Assembly (NCBI GenBank): GCA_944333055.1
Contig: CALVKT010000065.1
Location: 1 to 55,260, forward strand
Length of the DNA stretch: 55,260 bases
Direction: 5' to 3'
Source of the DNA: an uncultured Clostridia bacterium
Lineage (GTDB): Bacteria > Bacillota > Clostridia > Christensenellales > Aristaeellaceae
Shown: positions 43,540-53,443 of the stretch, piece after piece
How positions within the stretch are numbered: position 1 is the first letter of the stretch
Layout of the letters: every line of letters starts with the position of its first letter
Translations under genes and position numbers: made by a program
Notes under the pieces: model-generated
Seen by the model: only the letters and a program-made list of their open reading frames with translations
The model's database searches: none
What the model was told of the DNA's origin: nothing

Positions 43540-45378
43540 TTGGAAATGGTTCGTGAGAACATTCGCAACATCGCCATCATCGCGCACGTTGACCACGGCA
43601 AGACCACGCTGGTCAACGAAATGCTCAAGCAGGGCGGCGTCTTTCGCGAGAATCAGCAGGTGGCCGACCGCGTCATGGACAGCAACGCGCTGGAGCGCGA
43701 GCGCGGCATCACCATCCTGGCCAAGAACACCTCCGTCTATTATCAGGGCGTCAAGATCAACGTCGTGGACACCCCCGGCCACGCCGATTTCGGCGGCGAG
43801 GTCGAGCGCGTGCTCAAGATGGTCGACGGCGTGCTGCTGCTCATCGACTCCTTCGAGGGCCCGATGCCCCAGACGCGCTTCGTGCTGCAACACGCGCTAG
43901 CGCTCAACCTGCCGGTCATCGTCGTGGTCAACAAGGTCGACCGTCCGGACGCGCGCTGCGAGGAGGTCGTCTCCGAGGCCATCGACCTGATGATCGACCT
44001 GGACGCCGACGAGAGCCAGCTGGACACGCCCATCGTCTACGCCAGCGCCCGCGCCGGCACGGCGACGCTCGATCCGGGCGTGCCCGGCGTCGACCTGCGC
44101 CCGCTCTTTGACACCATCCTCGCCTACATCCCCGCGCCCAAGGGCGATCCCGAAGGCCCGGCGCAGATGCTCATCTCCACAATCGACTACAACGAGTTCG
44201 TGGGCCGCATCGGCATCGGCCGCATCACCCGCGGCACGCTCAAGCTCAACACGATGAAGACCCGCTGCAACTACGAGAACCCAGAGCTGCGCGAGAGCTT
44301 CCGCATGAGCAGCCTGTTCGCCTTCGACGGCCTCAAGCGCGCGCCCATCGAGGAGGCGTCCATGGGCGAGATCGTGGCGATCACCGGCATCCAGGACATC
44401 ATGATCGGCGACACCATCTGCGCGCCGGACGCCGTGGAGCCGCTGCCCTTCGTCAAGATCACCGAGCCGACCGTCGTGATGACCTTCTCCGTCAACGACA
44501 GCCCGTTCGCCGGGCGCGAGGGCACCTATGTCACCTCCCGCCACCTGCGCGCGCGCCTGATGCGCGAGCTGGAGACCGACGTCTCCCTGCGCGTGGAGGA
44601 GACCGATTCGCCCGATTCCTTCCGCGTCAGCGGCCGCGGCGAGCTGCACCTCTCCGTGCTCATCGAGAACATGCGCCGCCAGGGCTACGAGTTCCAAGTC
44701 TCCAAGCCCGAAGTGCTCTATCACTTCGATGCGTCCGGCACGAAGATGGAGCCGGTGGAAAAGCTCGTGTGCGACGTGCCCAGCGAGTACGCCGGCGCGG
44801 TCATCGAGAAGATCGGCCGCCGCCGCGGCGTCATGGACAACATGACCGGCATGGACCGCGTGCGGCTGGAATTCACCGTGCCCAGCCGCGGCCTGTTCGG
44901 CTATCGCAGCGAGTTCATGACCGACACGCGCGGCGAGGGCGTGATGAGCGCGGTGTTTGACCACTACGAACCCTACAAGGGCGAAATCCCGCACCGCAAC
45001 TGCGGCGCGCTCGTCTCCACCGAGACCGGCGAGGCCGTCATGTACGGCCTGTTCTACGCGCAGGATCGCGGCACGCTCTTCTATGGCCCCGGCACCGCCG
45101 TCTACACCGGCATGATCGTCGGCCAGAACGCGCGCACCGGCGACATCGATGTCAACGTCTGCCGTCAGAAGCATCTCACCTCCATCCGCAACGCCGCCGG
45201 CGCGGAGACCGCCATGAAGCTCACCTCCATGAAGGCGCTGACGCTTGAGGAGTGCCTGGAGTTCATCGACGACGACGAGCTGCTGGAGATCACGCCCAAG
45301 AACCTGCGCATGCGCAAGCGCGTGCTGGAGGTCGAAATGCGCAAGAAGCTCGCCGCCCGCGCGCGCCGCGGCGAGTGA
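43540..45378 (+). CDS. typA: Translational GTPase TypA/BipA, about 612 aa
   Basis: Ribosome-associated GTPase involved in assembly and stress adaptation. N-terminus [21 protein letters not shown]2-region [21 protein letters not shown]3 [21 protein letters not shown]4 VVNKVDR. The TypA-specific C-terminal region [20 protein letters not shown] and [16 protein letters not shown] is present. Start: TTG at 43540 is eight bases after AAGGA; the ATG at 43546 is two codons on and equally possible. Ends well before a strong terminator. Confidence 0.96.
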   Translation: MEMVRENIRNIAIIAHVDHGKTTLVNEMLKQGGVFRENQQVADRVMDSNALERERGITILAKNTSVYYQGVKINVVDTPGHADFGGEVERVLKMVDGVLLLIDSFEGPMPQTRFVLQHALALNLPVIVVVNKVDRPDARCEEVVSEAIDLMIDLDADESQLDTPIVYASARAGTATLDPGVPGVDLRPLFDTILAYIPAPKGDPEGPAQMLISTIDYNEFVGRIGIGRITRGTLKLNTMKTRCNYENPELRESFRMSSLFAFDGLKRAPIEEASMGEIVAITGIQDIMIGDTICAPDAVEPLPFVKITEPTVVMTFSVNDSPFAGREGTYVTSRHLRARLMRELETDVSLRVEETDSPDSFRVSGRGELHLSVLIENMRRQGYEFQVSKPEVLYHFDASGTKMEPVEKLVCDVPSEYAGAVIEKIGRRRGVMDNMTGMDRVRLEFTVPSRGLFGYRSEFMTDTRGEGVMSAVFDHYEPYKGEIPHRNCGALVSTETGEAVMYGLFYAQDRGTLFYGPGTAVYTGMIVGQNARTGDIDVNVCRQKHLTSIRNAAGAETAMKLTSMKALTLEECLEFIDDDELLEITPKNLRMRKRVLEVEMRKKLAARARRGE

Positions 45379-45411
45379 CGGGGAACGATTGGGGCCCCGC
45401 CCCACTCCCCG

Positions 45412-45434
45412 GCAGGGGAAATGATTTCCCCTGC
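45412..45434. repeat. Perfect palindrome downstream of typA
   Basis: GCAGGGGAAA / TTTCCCCTGC around TGA, a 10-bp-arm inverted repeat in a C-rich stretch. It lacks a following T-tract and the true terminator lies 55 bases on, so it resembles the dispersed palindromic elements found between genes in Clostridia. Its copy number elsewhere cannot be judged here. Confidence 0.5.
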
Positions 45435-45487
45435 ACCCCTCACTGCCCAGCGCTACGCGCCGGGCGAGGGAAAAGATGGATAACCAC

Positions 45488-45523
45488 AAAAAGAGGCTTC
45501 TCAGATCAAGAAGCCTCTTTTTT
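45488..45523 (+). terminator. Intrinsic terminator of prfC-typA (bidirectional)
   Basis: Stem AAAAAGAGGCTTCT / AGAAGCCTCTTTTT with a seven-base loop, T-rich on both strands. Confidence 0.85.
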
Positions 45524-45621
45524 GTCGTATAGATCGTTTCCTCATCCTACATCCCACGACCCGGCGCATGCGCCGGGCCAACGCGCCCTTTCGGTTGAGC
45601 GCCGCGAAGCGAAGAAGGGGT

Positions 45622-45661
45622 CCGGGGACTGGTCCCCGGGCGGGTCTGGGCGGCAGCCCAG
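45622..45661. repeat. Pair of GC-rich palindromes between typA and the MATE gene
   Basis: CCGGGGAC-TG-GTCCCCGG (45622-45639) and CTGGGC-GGCA-GCCCAG (45646-45661) in tandem, preceded by GAAGCGAAGAAGGGG. This arrangement looks like a REP/MITE-type intergenic element and is unlike the terminators of the window. It occupies the 165 bases before the convergent MATE stop. Confidence 0.5.
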
Positions 45662-45698
45662 CGTCTCCCCCCGTCTTCCCGCCTCCCCGCCTCCTCCG

Positions 45699-47030
45699 TC
45701 ACCCCAGCTCCTTGACCACACGGCGGCAGCGGGCACAGGCGAAGGCGAGCATCGCGCTCCAGCCGATGGCGCAGGCCCACGCCGCGCCGCGCAGGCCGAT
45801 GCGCGGCACCAGCAGATAGACCACCAGCACGCGGATGGAGATCTGGATGAACGTGGCCGCGAGCGTCGTCCTCATCTCGCCCATGCCGCGAAAGAAGCCC
45901 TGCATGCCGTTGGTCAGGCCGGGCAGCACGTAGAAAAACGCCATCAGCGAGAGGTAATCGACGCCCGTCTCCAGCATGCCCGGACTGTCCTGTGCGGCGA
46001 ACAGGCGCATGACCGGCGTCTTGAAAAGCTGCACGAGCAGCAGGATCGACACGCCGTAGAAGACCTCCAGCCGCAGGCCGATGGAAAGCGTCGCCCGCGC
46101 GCGGTCGTTCCGGCCCGCGCCGCGGTTCTGCGCCATGCAGGTCATCATCGCCGAGGAGATGCTCTGCTCCGGGATGCACGCAAAGTCGTCCACGCGGCTG
46201 ACCGCGTTGAACGCGGCAATCGCCGTGATGCCCTGCGCGTTGATCACGCTCTGAATGAGCACCTTGCCCACCGGCTGGCAGGCTTGCTGCAGGGCCGTGA
46301 CGATGCCGCTTTCAAGCGTCAGCCGCAGCAGCGCGCCGTCCACGCGCAGATCGACGCGGCCAAGGCGCAAAAGCGGCACGCGCCTTTGCATGTAGGCAAA
46401 GCAGAGCGCGCAGCTCGCCGCCTGCGCGAGCACGGTCGTCAGGCCCACGCCGCGCACGCCCCAGCCAAAGCGGCTCACGAGCACGATGTCCGCGCAGGCG
46501 TTGAGCACGGACGCCGCCGTCAGGAAGACGACCGGCGTGCGCGAATCGCCCACGCTGCGCAGGCAGGCGGAGAGGACGTTGTACAGGAACGTGAAGGGAA
46601 AGGCGAGGAAGACGACGCGCAGGTACGCCGTCGCCAGGGCGAGGATGTCCTGCGGCACATTCAGCAGGCGCAGGATGCCGGGCGCGAAGAGCAGCCCCGG
46701 CACGAGCAGCGCGAGGGACGCCGCCGCGCCGAACAGGAGCGTCGTGGCCGCCTCGCGGCGCAGCCTGCCTGCATCGCCCGCGCCAAAGAAGCGGCTCATG
46801 AGCACCGATGCGCCGATGGAGATGCCCGACACGCCGAGGATGAAGACGGTCATCACAGGGTTCGCCGCGCTGACCGCCGCCAGCGCCTGCTCGCCGATCA
46901 GCTTGCCGATGATCACCGCGTCCACCGCGTTGTACGTCAGCTGAAAGAAGTTGCCCAGAATCAGCGGCAGCGCGTAGCACACCAGCGCGCCGGCGATGCT
47001 GCCCTGCGTCATCTTCGCCGTGCGCGCCAC
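45699..47030 (-). CDS. MATE-family efflux transporter, 443 aa
   Basis: Multidrug or metabolite exporter driven by sodium or protons. Twelve hydrophobic helices in two similar halves; MTQGSIAGALVCYALPLILG and NFFQLTYNAVDAVIIGKLIG at the N-terminus and GVGLTTVLAQAASCALCFAY in the middle are typical of the clostridial NorM/DinF-like branch, with RAFxPEQS-like VDDFACIPEQSISSAMMTCM. GTG start at 47030 abuts the stop codon of the dehydrogenase gene, whose last codons contain the GGAGG ribosome site, so they are cotranscribed. Substrate cannot be predicted. Confidence 0.92.
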   Translation of the reverse strand: MARTAKMTQGSIAGALVCYALPLILGNFFQLTYNAVDAVIIGKLIGEQALAAVSAANPVMTVFILGVSGISIGASVLMSRFFGAGDAGRLRREAATTLLFGAAASLALLVPGLLFAPGILRLLNVPQDILALATAYLRVVFLAFPFTFLYNVLSACLRSVGDSRTPVVFLTAASVLNACADIVLVSRFGWGVRGVGLTTVLAQAASCALCFAYMQRRVPLLRLGRVDLRVDGALLRLTLESGIVTALQQACQPVGKVLIQSVINAQGITAIAAFNAVSRVDDFACIPEQSISSAMMTCMAQNRGAGRNDRARATLSIGLRLEVFYGVSILLLVQLFKTPVMRLFAAQDSPGMLETGVDYLSLMAFFYVLPGLTNGMQGFFRGMGEMRTTLAATFIQISIRVLVVYLLVPRIGLRGAAWACAIGWSAMLAFACARCRRVVKELG

Positions 47031-48098
47031 TTAAATCGCCTCCACGCCCAGTTCCGCCGCGATTTCGCGCAGCTCGCGCAGCGTGTTCTCCTCCACCGGA
47101 ATGCCCTGCGCCAGCCGCCTGGCCTGCGCCTCAAACGCCTTCTCGCCCGGCGTGTAGATGCGCCGCGCGCCCGGCATCTTTTCGCTCTCGCGCAGCATCG
47201 TCAGGTACCGGCTCATCCGCGCGCGGATGTCCGCCGGATCACCGAACAGCGCGGGATCAAACGCGAGGAAGAAGTGACAGGTGTGATCGCCGTGCGCGCC
47301 CTGCATCTCCGGGGAGAGCAGGCCCTGCGCCAGCACGCCCGTCAGCGCCTCCACCATGATCGCCAGCCCGTAGCCCTTGTGGCCGCTGTGCGTCTCGCCC
47401 GCGCCGCCCAGCGGCAAAATGCCGCCCAGCTCGCCCGCCAGGATTGAGCGGTTCATCGCCTGCGCGTCGTCGGTGATCTCGCCCTGCGCGTCGATCGTCC
47501 AGCCGTCGGGCATCGTCTTGCCGCGCTTGGCGTAGACCTCCACCTTGCCCAGCGTCACCACCGTCGTGGACGCGTCGAACCAGAACGGATACGGATCGGC
47601 CGGCATGCAGAAGGCCAGCGGATTCGTGCCCAGCATCATCTCCCGGCCGAACGTCGGCACCATGATCGGGCCGGTGTTCGTCATGGAGAAGGCGCACAGC
47701 CCCTGCCGCGCGGCCATCAGCGGATAATAGCCCGCGATGCCGTAGTGCGAGGAATTGCGCACGCACACGATGCCCACGCCCGTGCGCCCGGCCTTCTCGA
47801 TCGCCAGCTCCATCGCCTGCACGCCGCTGAGCTGGCCCATGGCAAAGTGCGCGTCCATCAGCGCGGAGACGGGCGTCTCGCGCAGAATCTCCGGCTTCGC
47901 GTGCACGTCCACGCTGCCCATCGCAATGTTGCGGTGATAGTACATCATGCGCTGCGCGCCGTGGCTCTCGATGCCAAAGAGATCCGCCTGCATGAGCACA
48001 TCGGCGATCTTCCCGGCGTCCTCCGCCGTAAATCCCTCGCGCGCAAACACGCGCTCCATCAGCGCGCGCAACGCCTGGTGCGAAACGATCGTATCCAT
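47031..48098 (-). CDS. Ldh-family (malate/lactate-type) NAD(P)-dependent oxidoreductase, 355 aa
   Basis: Member of the type-2 malate/L-lactate dehydrogenase family, which also includes ureidoglycolate and sulfolactate dehydrogenases; it is unrelated to Rossmann-fold LDH. Features: LMQADLFGIESHGAQRMMYY near residue 40 with the catalytic His, VRNSSHYGIAGYYPLMAARQ, TFGREMMLGTNPLAFCMPAD, LPLGGAGETHSGHKGYGLAI. Complete. ATG at 48098 follows GGAGGAACCTTG. Likely oxidises a 2-hydroxy acid; which one is unknown. The downstream MATE gene touches its stop codon, hinting at a linked metabolite export. Confidence 0.9.
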   Translation of the reverse strand: MDTIVSHQALRALMERVFAREGFTAEDAGKIADVLMQADLFGIESHGAQRMMYYHRNIAMGSVDVHAKPEILRETPVSALMDAHFAMGQLSGVQAMELAIEKAGRTGVGIVCVRNSSHYGIAGYYPLMAARQGLCAFSMTNTGPIMVPTFGREMMLGTNPLAFCMPADPYPFWFDASTTVVTLGKVEVYAKRGKTMPDGWTIDAQGEITDDAQAMNRSILAGELGGILPLGGAGETHSGHKGYGLAIMVEALTGVLAQGLLSPEMQGAHGDHTCHFFLAFDPALFGDPADIRARMSRYLTMLRESEKMPGARRIYTPGEKAFEAQARRLAQGIPVEENTLRELREIAAELGVEAI

Positions 48099-48134
48099 CA
48101 AGGTTCCTCCACTCGTCTGATTCTGTATCGCCGC

Positions 48135-49607
48135 TCACTTTCGCCTGTACAGGTAGAGCGGCTTGTTGATCCGATCGCGGTCGTCATAGCCCGCGTCCGT
48201 GGCAATGAGCTGATAGCCGTCGAATTCCTCCGGCAGCGGCGACCACGCCGTCAGCACGTAATCGGGGATTTCCTCGCGCACGTAGCGGTCCAGCTCCGCG
48301 TACATCTCGTCGTAGCCCACGTTCAGGCGCACAAAGTACTTCTGCCGGGGCAGCGTGCCGGTCGTCAGGTACAGCCCGTCATCCAGATGGCTGTATTGCA
48401 GCAGCGTCGCGCCCTCGTGCACGTAGGCCGCCAGCCGCGTCTGCGCCAGCTCGCCCGCCTCCACGCCGCGCAGGTACGCGTTCGGGCTCAGGAAGCATGC
48501 CGCGCCCATCGCCAGCGCGGCGCACAGCGCAGCGGACGCGCGCGCAGGCAGCGCCCGCTTCACGCGCGCGGGCAGGCGCCAAAAGGGCAGCCCCGCCAGC
48601 GCGAATACGGCGAGCGCCAGCGGGCTGTACGCCCACGTGCGCCCCGTCAGATACACCGCCGCAAACGCGCAGGCCGCCATGCTCAGCGCGGCCAGGCGCA
48701 CCCGCACCGGCGTCTGCGCGTCCGCGAGCAGCGCCAGCATGCCGACGGAGGCCAGCCCCACCCACAGCGCGTTGTCCCGCACCGTATCCCAGATGTCGTG
48801 CAGCAGGTCGAGCGCCGTGCGCGACGCATCTGCATAGAGAAAGACGTTGTTGTGCACATAGGCGGTGTAAAAGTCGCCCAGCGCGCCGTGCCAGGCGAAA
48901 TACGCGCACCACGCGGCGATGGGCAGCGCCATGCCCGCCAGAAACGCGCCCGCGCTTTGCAGTGCGCACCGCACGCCGCCCGCGCGCAGCGCCAGCACGC
49001 CCTGCGCCGCGCACAGTCCGACGAACAGGCCGAGCACCGTGAACTTGATCGTCGCCACCATGCCGGCCATCAGCCCGCACAGGAAGAGCCGCCGCCCGCG
49101 CATCGGCCCCGCCTCAAAGTCGGTCAGCGCCATGGCGAGCGCCGCCATCAGAAACGGCAGGCAGAATTCCTCCGCGCTGTCCCCGCGGGAAAACGCGCCG
49201 CCCACCAGCACGCACGCGCCCGCCAGCGCGCAGCACGCGCACGTGTTCGCCACGGGAAGCGCGGGCGCCCGCCGCCTGAGCAGCATGCAGGCCGCGTACA
49301 GCACGGCGGCGAAGGAGAGCGTCTCCAGCACGTATACGCCCAGAAAGCTGTCCTGCGAGATGCACGCCGCAAGCGCGTGCAGCAGGTAGAGCGTCGGCCC
49401 CTTCTGCTCGTAGATGTCGCGATAGAGCACACCCCCCTCGCGCATCACGCGGCCCACGGTCAGCAGGCAGTTGGCGTCCGGCCAGACGTTGAGGGGGTAC
49501 AGCGGCGAGCACTGCGAGCACAGCAGCAGCAGCAGCGCCGACGCCAGCAGGCAGAACAGGGCGATCCGCCCTCTTTCCTTGCGCAGGTTCATCGCCTCCC
49601 CGTTCAT
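48135..49607 (-). CDS. GT39/PMT-like polytopic membrane protein, 490 aa
   Basis: About eleven hydrophobic helices and a soluble C-terminal part. Near residue 48 the first outer loop has MREGGVLYRDIYEQKGPTLY, resembling the acidic loop of GT39/ArnT/PMT-type glycosyltransferases, which move sugars from polyprenyl phosphates to envelope acceptors. The C-terminal half includes SHLDDGLYLTTGTLPRQKYF and ends KPLYLYRRK. Start at ATG 49607 overlaps the recQ stop (ATGA), so it is translated from the recQ transcript; a later ATG after GGGGAGG is too close to that site. Donor and acceptor unknown. Confidence 0.75.
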   Translation of the reverse strand: MNGEAMNLRKERGRIALFCLLASALLLLLCSQCSPLYPLNVWPDANCLLTVGRVMREGGVLYRDIYEQKGPTLYLLHALAACISQDSFLGVYVLETLSFAAVLYAACMLLRRRAPALPVANTCACCALAGACVLVGGAFSRGDSAEEFCLPFLMAALAMALTDFEAGPMRGRRLFLCGLMAGMVATIKFTVLGLFVGLCAAQGVLALRAGGVRCALQSAGAFLAGMALPIAAWCAYFAWHGALGDFYTAYVHNNVFLYADASRTALDLLHDIWDTVRDNALWVGLASVGMLALLADAQTPVRVRLAALSMAACAFAAVYLTGRTWAYSPLALAVFALAGLPFWRLPARVKRALPARASAALCAALAMGAACFLSPNAYLRGVEAGELAQTRLAAYVHEGATLLQYSHLDDGLYLTTGTLPRQKYFVRLNVGYDEMYAELDRYVREEIPDYVLTAWSPLPEEFDGYQLIATDAGYDDRDRINKPLYLYRRK

Positions 49608-51412
49608 TCGTCCTCGTATTCCCGAATCACGCGCAGGAACATGTCGCCGTAGCGATCCATCTTCCCCTCGCCCACGCCGTCCACGCGCAGCATCTCGCGC
49701 CGCGTGCGCGGCCGCTTGACGGCCATGTCCCGCAGCGTCGCATTGGTGAAGATGATGAACGGCGGCACGTGCTGCTCCTCCGCGATGTTGCGCCGCAGGC
49801 GCGTCAGGCGGGCGAAGAGCCCCTTGTCCACCTGCGGCTTGGGGCGCACGCGGCTGCGTCCGGGTTCGGGCAGCGTCATGCGGACCGGCTCCTCGCACAG
49901 CAGCGCCTCGCGCGCACGCGGCCCGGTCCGAAGCAGCGGATACTGCCCGTCCGTCAGCGCCAGCACGCCGTCGGCGATCAGCTCCTCGATCATGGCGCGC
50001 ACGGTCTGCTCGTCCTCGCCGCGCAGGCTGCCAAACACGCTCAGCCGGTCGAGCTGCTTTTCCCGGATGCGCGGATCGCTGCTCCCGCAGAGCACCTTCG
50101 CGGTCAGCGCCTTGCCGTAGCGCCCGCCCAGCGCCGCCACGCCCGCCACGATCCGTCCCACCTCGCGGGTGACATCGCGCTCCTGCGCCTGCATGAGACA
50201 GCCGGAGCAGTTCCCGCAGGCCGGGCGCGCCGGCTTCTCGCCGAAGTACGTCAGGATGCGTGCGCGCAGGCAGCCGCTGCCCGTGGCATAGTACGTCATC
50301 TGTTTGAGGCGCTCCTTCGCGCGCTCCATCACGACCTGCTGCGTCTGCGCGTCCAGCTTGTCGTTGTCCTGCGCGTGCTCGATGAGAAAGAGGTTGAGCC
50401 GCACGTCGGCGGGCTGATAGAGCAGGCAGCACGTGGCCTCCTCGCCGTCGCGCCCGGCGCGGCCCGCCTCCTGATAGTAGCTCTCCAGATCCTTGGGCAT
50501 CTGGTAGTGCACGACGAAGGACACGTTCGACTTGTCGATGCCCATGCCAAACGCGTTCGTCGCCACGATCACCGGCGCGCGGTCGGAGACAAAGTCCTCC
50601 TGCGCGCGCTGGCGCTCCTCGTCACCCATGCCCGCGTGGTAGCCCACGGCGTCGATGCCGTGCTCCACCAGCATGCCCGCGACTTCCTCCACGCTCTTGC
50701 GCGTGCCGCAGTAGACGATGCCGCTCTGCCCGCGGTGCTCGCCCAGAAAGCGCAGCAGCGCCAGATCCCGGTTGCCCTCCCGGCGCACCTCAAAGTAGAG
50801 GTTCGGGCGGTCAAAGCCCGTGGTCACGGCATGCGGGTTTTGCAGTTCCAGCAGGCGCGCGATGTCCTTGCGCACGGACTGCGTCGCCGTCGCGGTGAAC
50901 GCGCTCACCCGCGGGCGCACGGGCAGGCGCGCGATGAACGGCGCGATGTTCAGATAGCCCGGCCGAAAGTCCTGTCCCCACTGGCTGACGCAGTGCGCCT
51001 CATCGACGACCACCTGCGCGATCTTCACGTGCATCGCAAAGTCGAGAAAGCCCTCCGTGAGCAGGCGCTCCGGCGCGACGTATATGATGCGGTACACGCC
51101 GCGCCGGGCGTTATCAAGGGCGAGCGCGTACTGGCGGCTGGTGAGCGAGGAATTGAGATACGCGGCGCGCACGCCGTTTTGGATCAGGCTGCCGACCTGA
51201 TCGCGCATCAGCGAGATCAGCGGCGAGACGACCAGCGTGATGCCCTCCAGCACGAGCGCGGGAACCTGATAGCACAGCGACTTGCCCGCGCCGGTGGGCA
51301 TGACGGCCATCACGTCCCGCCCGCGCAGGATCGCCGCGATCACGCTCTCCTGCCCCGGCCGGAAGCTGGCATAGCCGAACACATCCCGCAGTACCTGTTT
51401 TGCCGCCTGCAT
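49604..51412 (-). CDS. recQ: ATP-dependent DNA helicase RecQ, 602 aa
   Basis: 3'-to-5' helicase of recombination and fork repair. Helicase motifs in order: FGYASFRPGQESVIAAILRG (motif 0), MPTGAGKSLCYQ (I), VSPLISLMRDQV, DEAHCVSQWGQDFRPGY (II), SAFTATAT (III), GRAGRDG (VI near 340). The RecQ zinc site follows as RARILTYFGE to ACGNCSGC, then the winged-helix RQC domain, and a C-terminal HRDC domain (FARLTRLRRNIAEEQHVPPF to GVGEGKMDRYGDMFLRVI). Full length. ATG at 51412 after AAGGTG. Own promoter; the membrane-protein gene overlaps its end. Confidence 0.97.
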   Translation of the reverse strand: MQAAKQVLRDVFGYASFRPGQESVIAAILRGRDVMAVMPTGAGKSLCYQVPALVLEGITLVVSPLISLMRDQVGSLIQNGVRAAYLNSSLTSRQYALALDNARRGVYRIIYVAPERLLTEGFLDFAMHVKIAQVVVDEAHCVSQWGQDFRPGYLNIAPFIARLPVRPRVSAFTATATQSVRKDIARLLELQNPHAVTTGFDRPNLYFEVRREGNRDLALLRFLGEHRGQSGIVYCGTRKSVEEVAGMLVEHGIDAVGYHAGMGDEERQRAQEDFVSDRAPVIVATNAFGMGIDKSNVSFVVHYQMPKDLESYYQEAGRAGRDGEEATCCLLYQPADVRLNLFLIEHAQDNDKLDAQTQQVVMERAKERLKQMTYYATGSGCLRARILTYFGEKPARPACGNCSGCLMQAQERDVTREVGRIVAGVAALGGRYGKALTAKVLCGSSDPRIREKQLDRLSVFGSLRGEDEQTVRAMIEELIADGVLALTDGQYPLLRTGPRAREALLCEEPVRMTLPEPGRSRVRPKPQVDKGLFARLTRLRRNIAEEQHVPPFIIFTNATLRDMAVKRPRTRREMLRVDGVGEGKMDRYGDMFLRVIREYEDE

Positions 51413-51448
51413 CGCCGCACCTTCCCCTTTGCATACCGAATCGGTTTA

Positions 51449-51478
51449 TTATAGCCCCGCGCGCAAAGGAGCGTCAAG
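51449..51478 (-). promoter_or_regulatory. Promoter of recQ
   Basis: TTGACG (51473-51478), 18 bases, TATAAT (51449-51454) on the minus strand, about 37 bases before the start. GCGCAT-TTT-ATGCGC (51487-51501), a perfect palindrome, lies just upstream, between it and the divergent small gene. Confidence 0.8.
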
Positions 51479-51529
51479 CATAAGCGGCGCATTTTATGCG
51501 CAGGCTAGGTCCGTCAGGAGGTGCAGCGC

Positions 51530-51694
51530 ATGAATCTCTATCCCAACCTATACGCCCTGCTGGAGAGCAACGCCAACGCACGCCGTCTCTTTGAGCACGC
51601 GCCGCCGCAGGTCAGGCGGCAACTGCTCGTGCGCCAGGGGCAGATCCGCTCGATCGCCGCGCTGGATGCGGCCATCCACGCGCTGGACGGCTGA
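51530..51694 (+). CDS. Small hypothetical protein, 54 aa
   Basis: ATG at 51530 is preceded by AGGAGGTGCAGCGC, an excellent ribosome site, and the frame ends with TGA at 51694, just before a strong terminator. The product is MNLYPNLYALLESNANARRL with a helical, Arg/Ala/Leu-rich continuation (FEHAPPQVRRQLLVRQGQI). No signal or membrane span; family not recognised. The combination of ribosome site, codon use and terminator makes it a credible gene; its promoter was not found. It is divergent from recQ. Confidence 0.6.
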   Translation: MNLYPNLYALLESNANARRLFEHAPPQVRRQLLVRQGQIRSIAALDAAIHALDG

Positions 51695-51709
51695 GCGCGC
51701 AGCACACAA

Positions 51710-51743
51710 AAACGGCTTGCCCGCGCCTGCGGACAAGCCGTTT
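51710..51743. terminator. Bidirectional terminator between the 54-aa gene and rny
   Basis: Stem AAACGGCTTG / CAAGCCGTTT with a 14-base loop; T-tracts on both strands (GTTTG on plus, TTTTTGTG on minus). Confidence 0.82.
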
Positions 51744-51751
51744 GTTTGAAA

Positions 51752-53350
51752 TCACTTGGCAAACTCGGTGCTGCGGGTCTCGCGGATGACGTTGACCTTG
51801 ATCTGGCCCGGATACTCCAGCTCGTTCTCGATGCGCTTGGCGATCTCGCGGGCGAGCACGGCCGTGCCCTCGTCGGAGATGTCCTCCGGCTTGACCATGA
51901 TGCGCACCTCGCGGCCGGACTGGATCGCAAAGGACTTCTCGACGCCCTGGAAGCTGGAGGCGATCTCCTCAAGCTTCTCCAGACGGCGGATGTAGTTCTC
52001 GATCGACTCGCGGCGCGCGCCCGGACGGGCGGCGGAAATCGCGTCGGCGGCCTGCACCAGCACGGCCTCGACCGTGGTCGGCTCGATGTCGTTGTGGTGC
52101 GCGGCGATGCAGTGGATGACCTCCGGGGACTCGTGATAGCGCTTGCACATCTCCACGCCCAGCTCCACGTGCGTGCCCTCCAGCTCGTGATCGACGGCCT
52201 TGCCGATGTCATGGAGCAGGCCGGCGCGCTTGGCCAGCGTCACGTCCGCGCCCAGCTCGGCGGCCATCAGGCCGGCCAGATGGGAGACTTCGATGGAGTG
52301 GCGCAGCACATTTTGACCGTAGCTGGTGCGATAGCGCATGCGGCCCAGCAGCTTGACCAGCTCGTGGTGGATGCCGTGCATGTTCGTCTCAAAGATCGCC
52401 TGCTCGCCGGTCTCGCGGATCTGGTTGTCCACCTCGCGGCGGGCCTTCTCGACCATCTCTTCGATGCGCGCCGGATGGATGCGGCCATCGGCGATGAGCT
52501 TTTCCAGCGCGATGCGCGCGATCTCGCGGCGAACCGGATCAAACGCGGAGACGATGACCGCTTCCGGCGTGTCGTCGATGATCAGGTCGACGCCCGTGGC
52601 GGTCTCCAGCGTGCGGATGTTGCGGCCCTCGCGGCCGATGATGCGGCCCTTCATGTCCTCGTTGGGCAGGGAAACGACGGAGACGGTCGTCTCGGCCACG
52701 TGGTCGGAGGCGCAGCGCTGAATCGCCATGGCGACGATGTTGCGCGCCTTCTTCTCGGCCTCGTTTCTGGCGTTCTGCTCGATCTCGCGCACGAGCACGC
52801 CCGCATCGTGGTACGCCTCCCTCTGGATGCGCTGCACGATCATGTCCTTGGCCTCGTCCTGCGTCATGCGCGCCACGCGCTCCAGCTCCGCGCGCTGCTT
52901 CTCTTCCATCTGCGCAAGCGTCTGCTCGGCGTTCTGGGCGGCGGCCTTCTGGCGCGCGGCGTAATCCTGCGCCTCCTGCGTCAGGCGGTCCAGCTCGGCC
53001 TGCTTGCGTTCGAGCGTCACCTCGCGCGCATCGAGGTTGTCGGCCTTCTTGTCGAGCGTCTCCTCGCGCGCGGCGATGCGCCGCTCGCTGCGCTGCACCT
53101 CGGCGCGGCGGGAGCTGACCTCGCGGTCCAGCTCGTTCTTGAGGCGGATGACCTCTTCCTTCGCCTCCAGGATGCTCTCCTTCTTGCGCTCCTCAGCACG
53201 GCGCTGCGCGTCGTCCAGCAGGTTGCGGGCGTATTCCTCCGTGCGTCCGATCTTCTTTTCCTGAATGTTTCTTCGATAGATATAGCCAACTGCCACGCCG
53301 ACGACCAGCGCAAGCAACGCGCACAACAGGGTCAAAAAAATCGTCGTCAA
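51752..53350 (-). CDS. rny: Ribonuclease Y, 532 aa
   Basis: Membrane-anchored endoribonuclease that starts mRNA decay in Firmicutes. N-terminal helix ([20 protein letters not shown]), a long coiled coil (about 30-200, rich in EKK/RAEER), a KH domain with [20 protein letters not shown], and the HD domain with catalytic [20 protein letters not shown] and [20 protein letters not shown]. Length typical (about 520). The start is TTG at 53350, 11 bases after AAAGGAG; the ATG at better spacing opens only ATG-AGT-TGA, a two-codon ORF overlapping the TTG. Leader is long and structured, described separately. Confidence 0.97.
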   Translation of the reverse strand: MTTIFLTLLCALLALVVGVAVGYIYRRNIQEKKIGRTEEYARNLLDDAQRRAEERKKESILEAKEEVIRLKNELDREVSSRRAEVQRSERRIAAREETLDKKADNLDAREVTLERKQAELDRLTQEAQDYAARQKAAAQNAEQTLAQMEEKQRAELERVARMTQDEAKDMIVQRIQREAYHDAGVLVREIEQNARNEAEKKARNIVAMAIQRCASDHVAETTVSVVSLPNEDMKGRIIGREGRNIRTLETATGVDLIIDDTPEAVIVSAFDPVRREIARIALEKLIADGRIHPARIEEMVEKARREVDNQIRETGEQAIFETNMHGIHHELVKLLGRMRYRTSYGQNVLRHSIEVSHLAGLMAAELGADVTLAKRAGLLHDIGKAVDHELEGTHVELGVEMCKRYHESPEVIHCIAAHHNDIEPTTVEAVLVQAADAISAARPGARRESIENYIRRLEKLEEIASSFQGVEKSFAIQSGREVRIMVKPEDISDEGTAVLAREIAKRIENELEYPGQIKVNVIRETRSTEFAK

Positions 53351-53443
53351 CTCATCTCACACTCCTTTTTTGCCAAACGTCTTCCATCAAATTTCGGTTG
53401 GTCAAAAGTGTGAGAGGCCGGCGATGTCCATCACATAGGCACA

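Noticed and set aside
45252-49652. Long plus-strand open frames across typA end, MATE, Ldh and GT39 genes
   Set aside because: Run antisense to well-supported minus-strand genes; no ribosome sites or domains.
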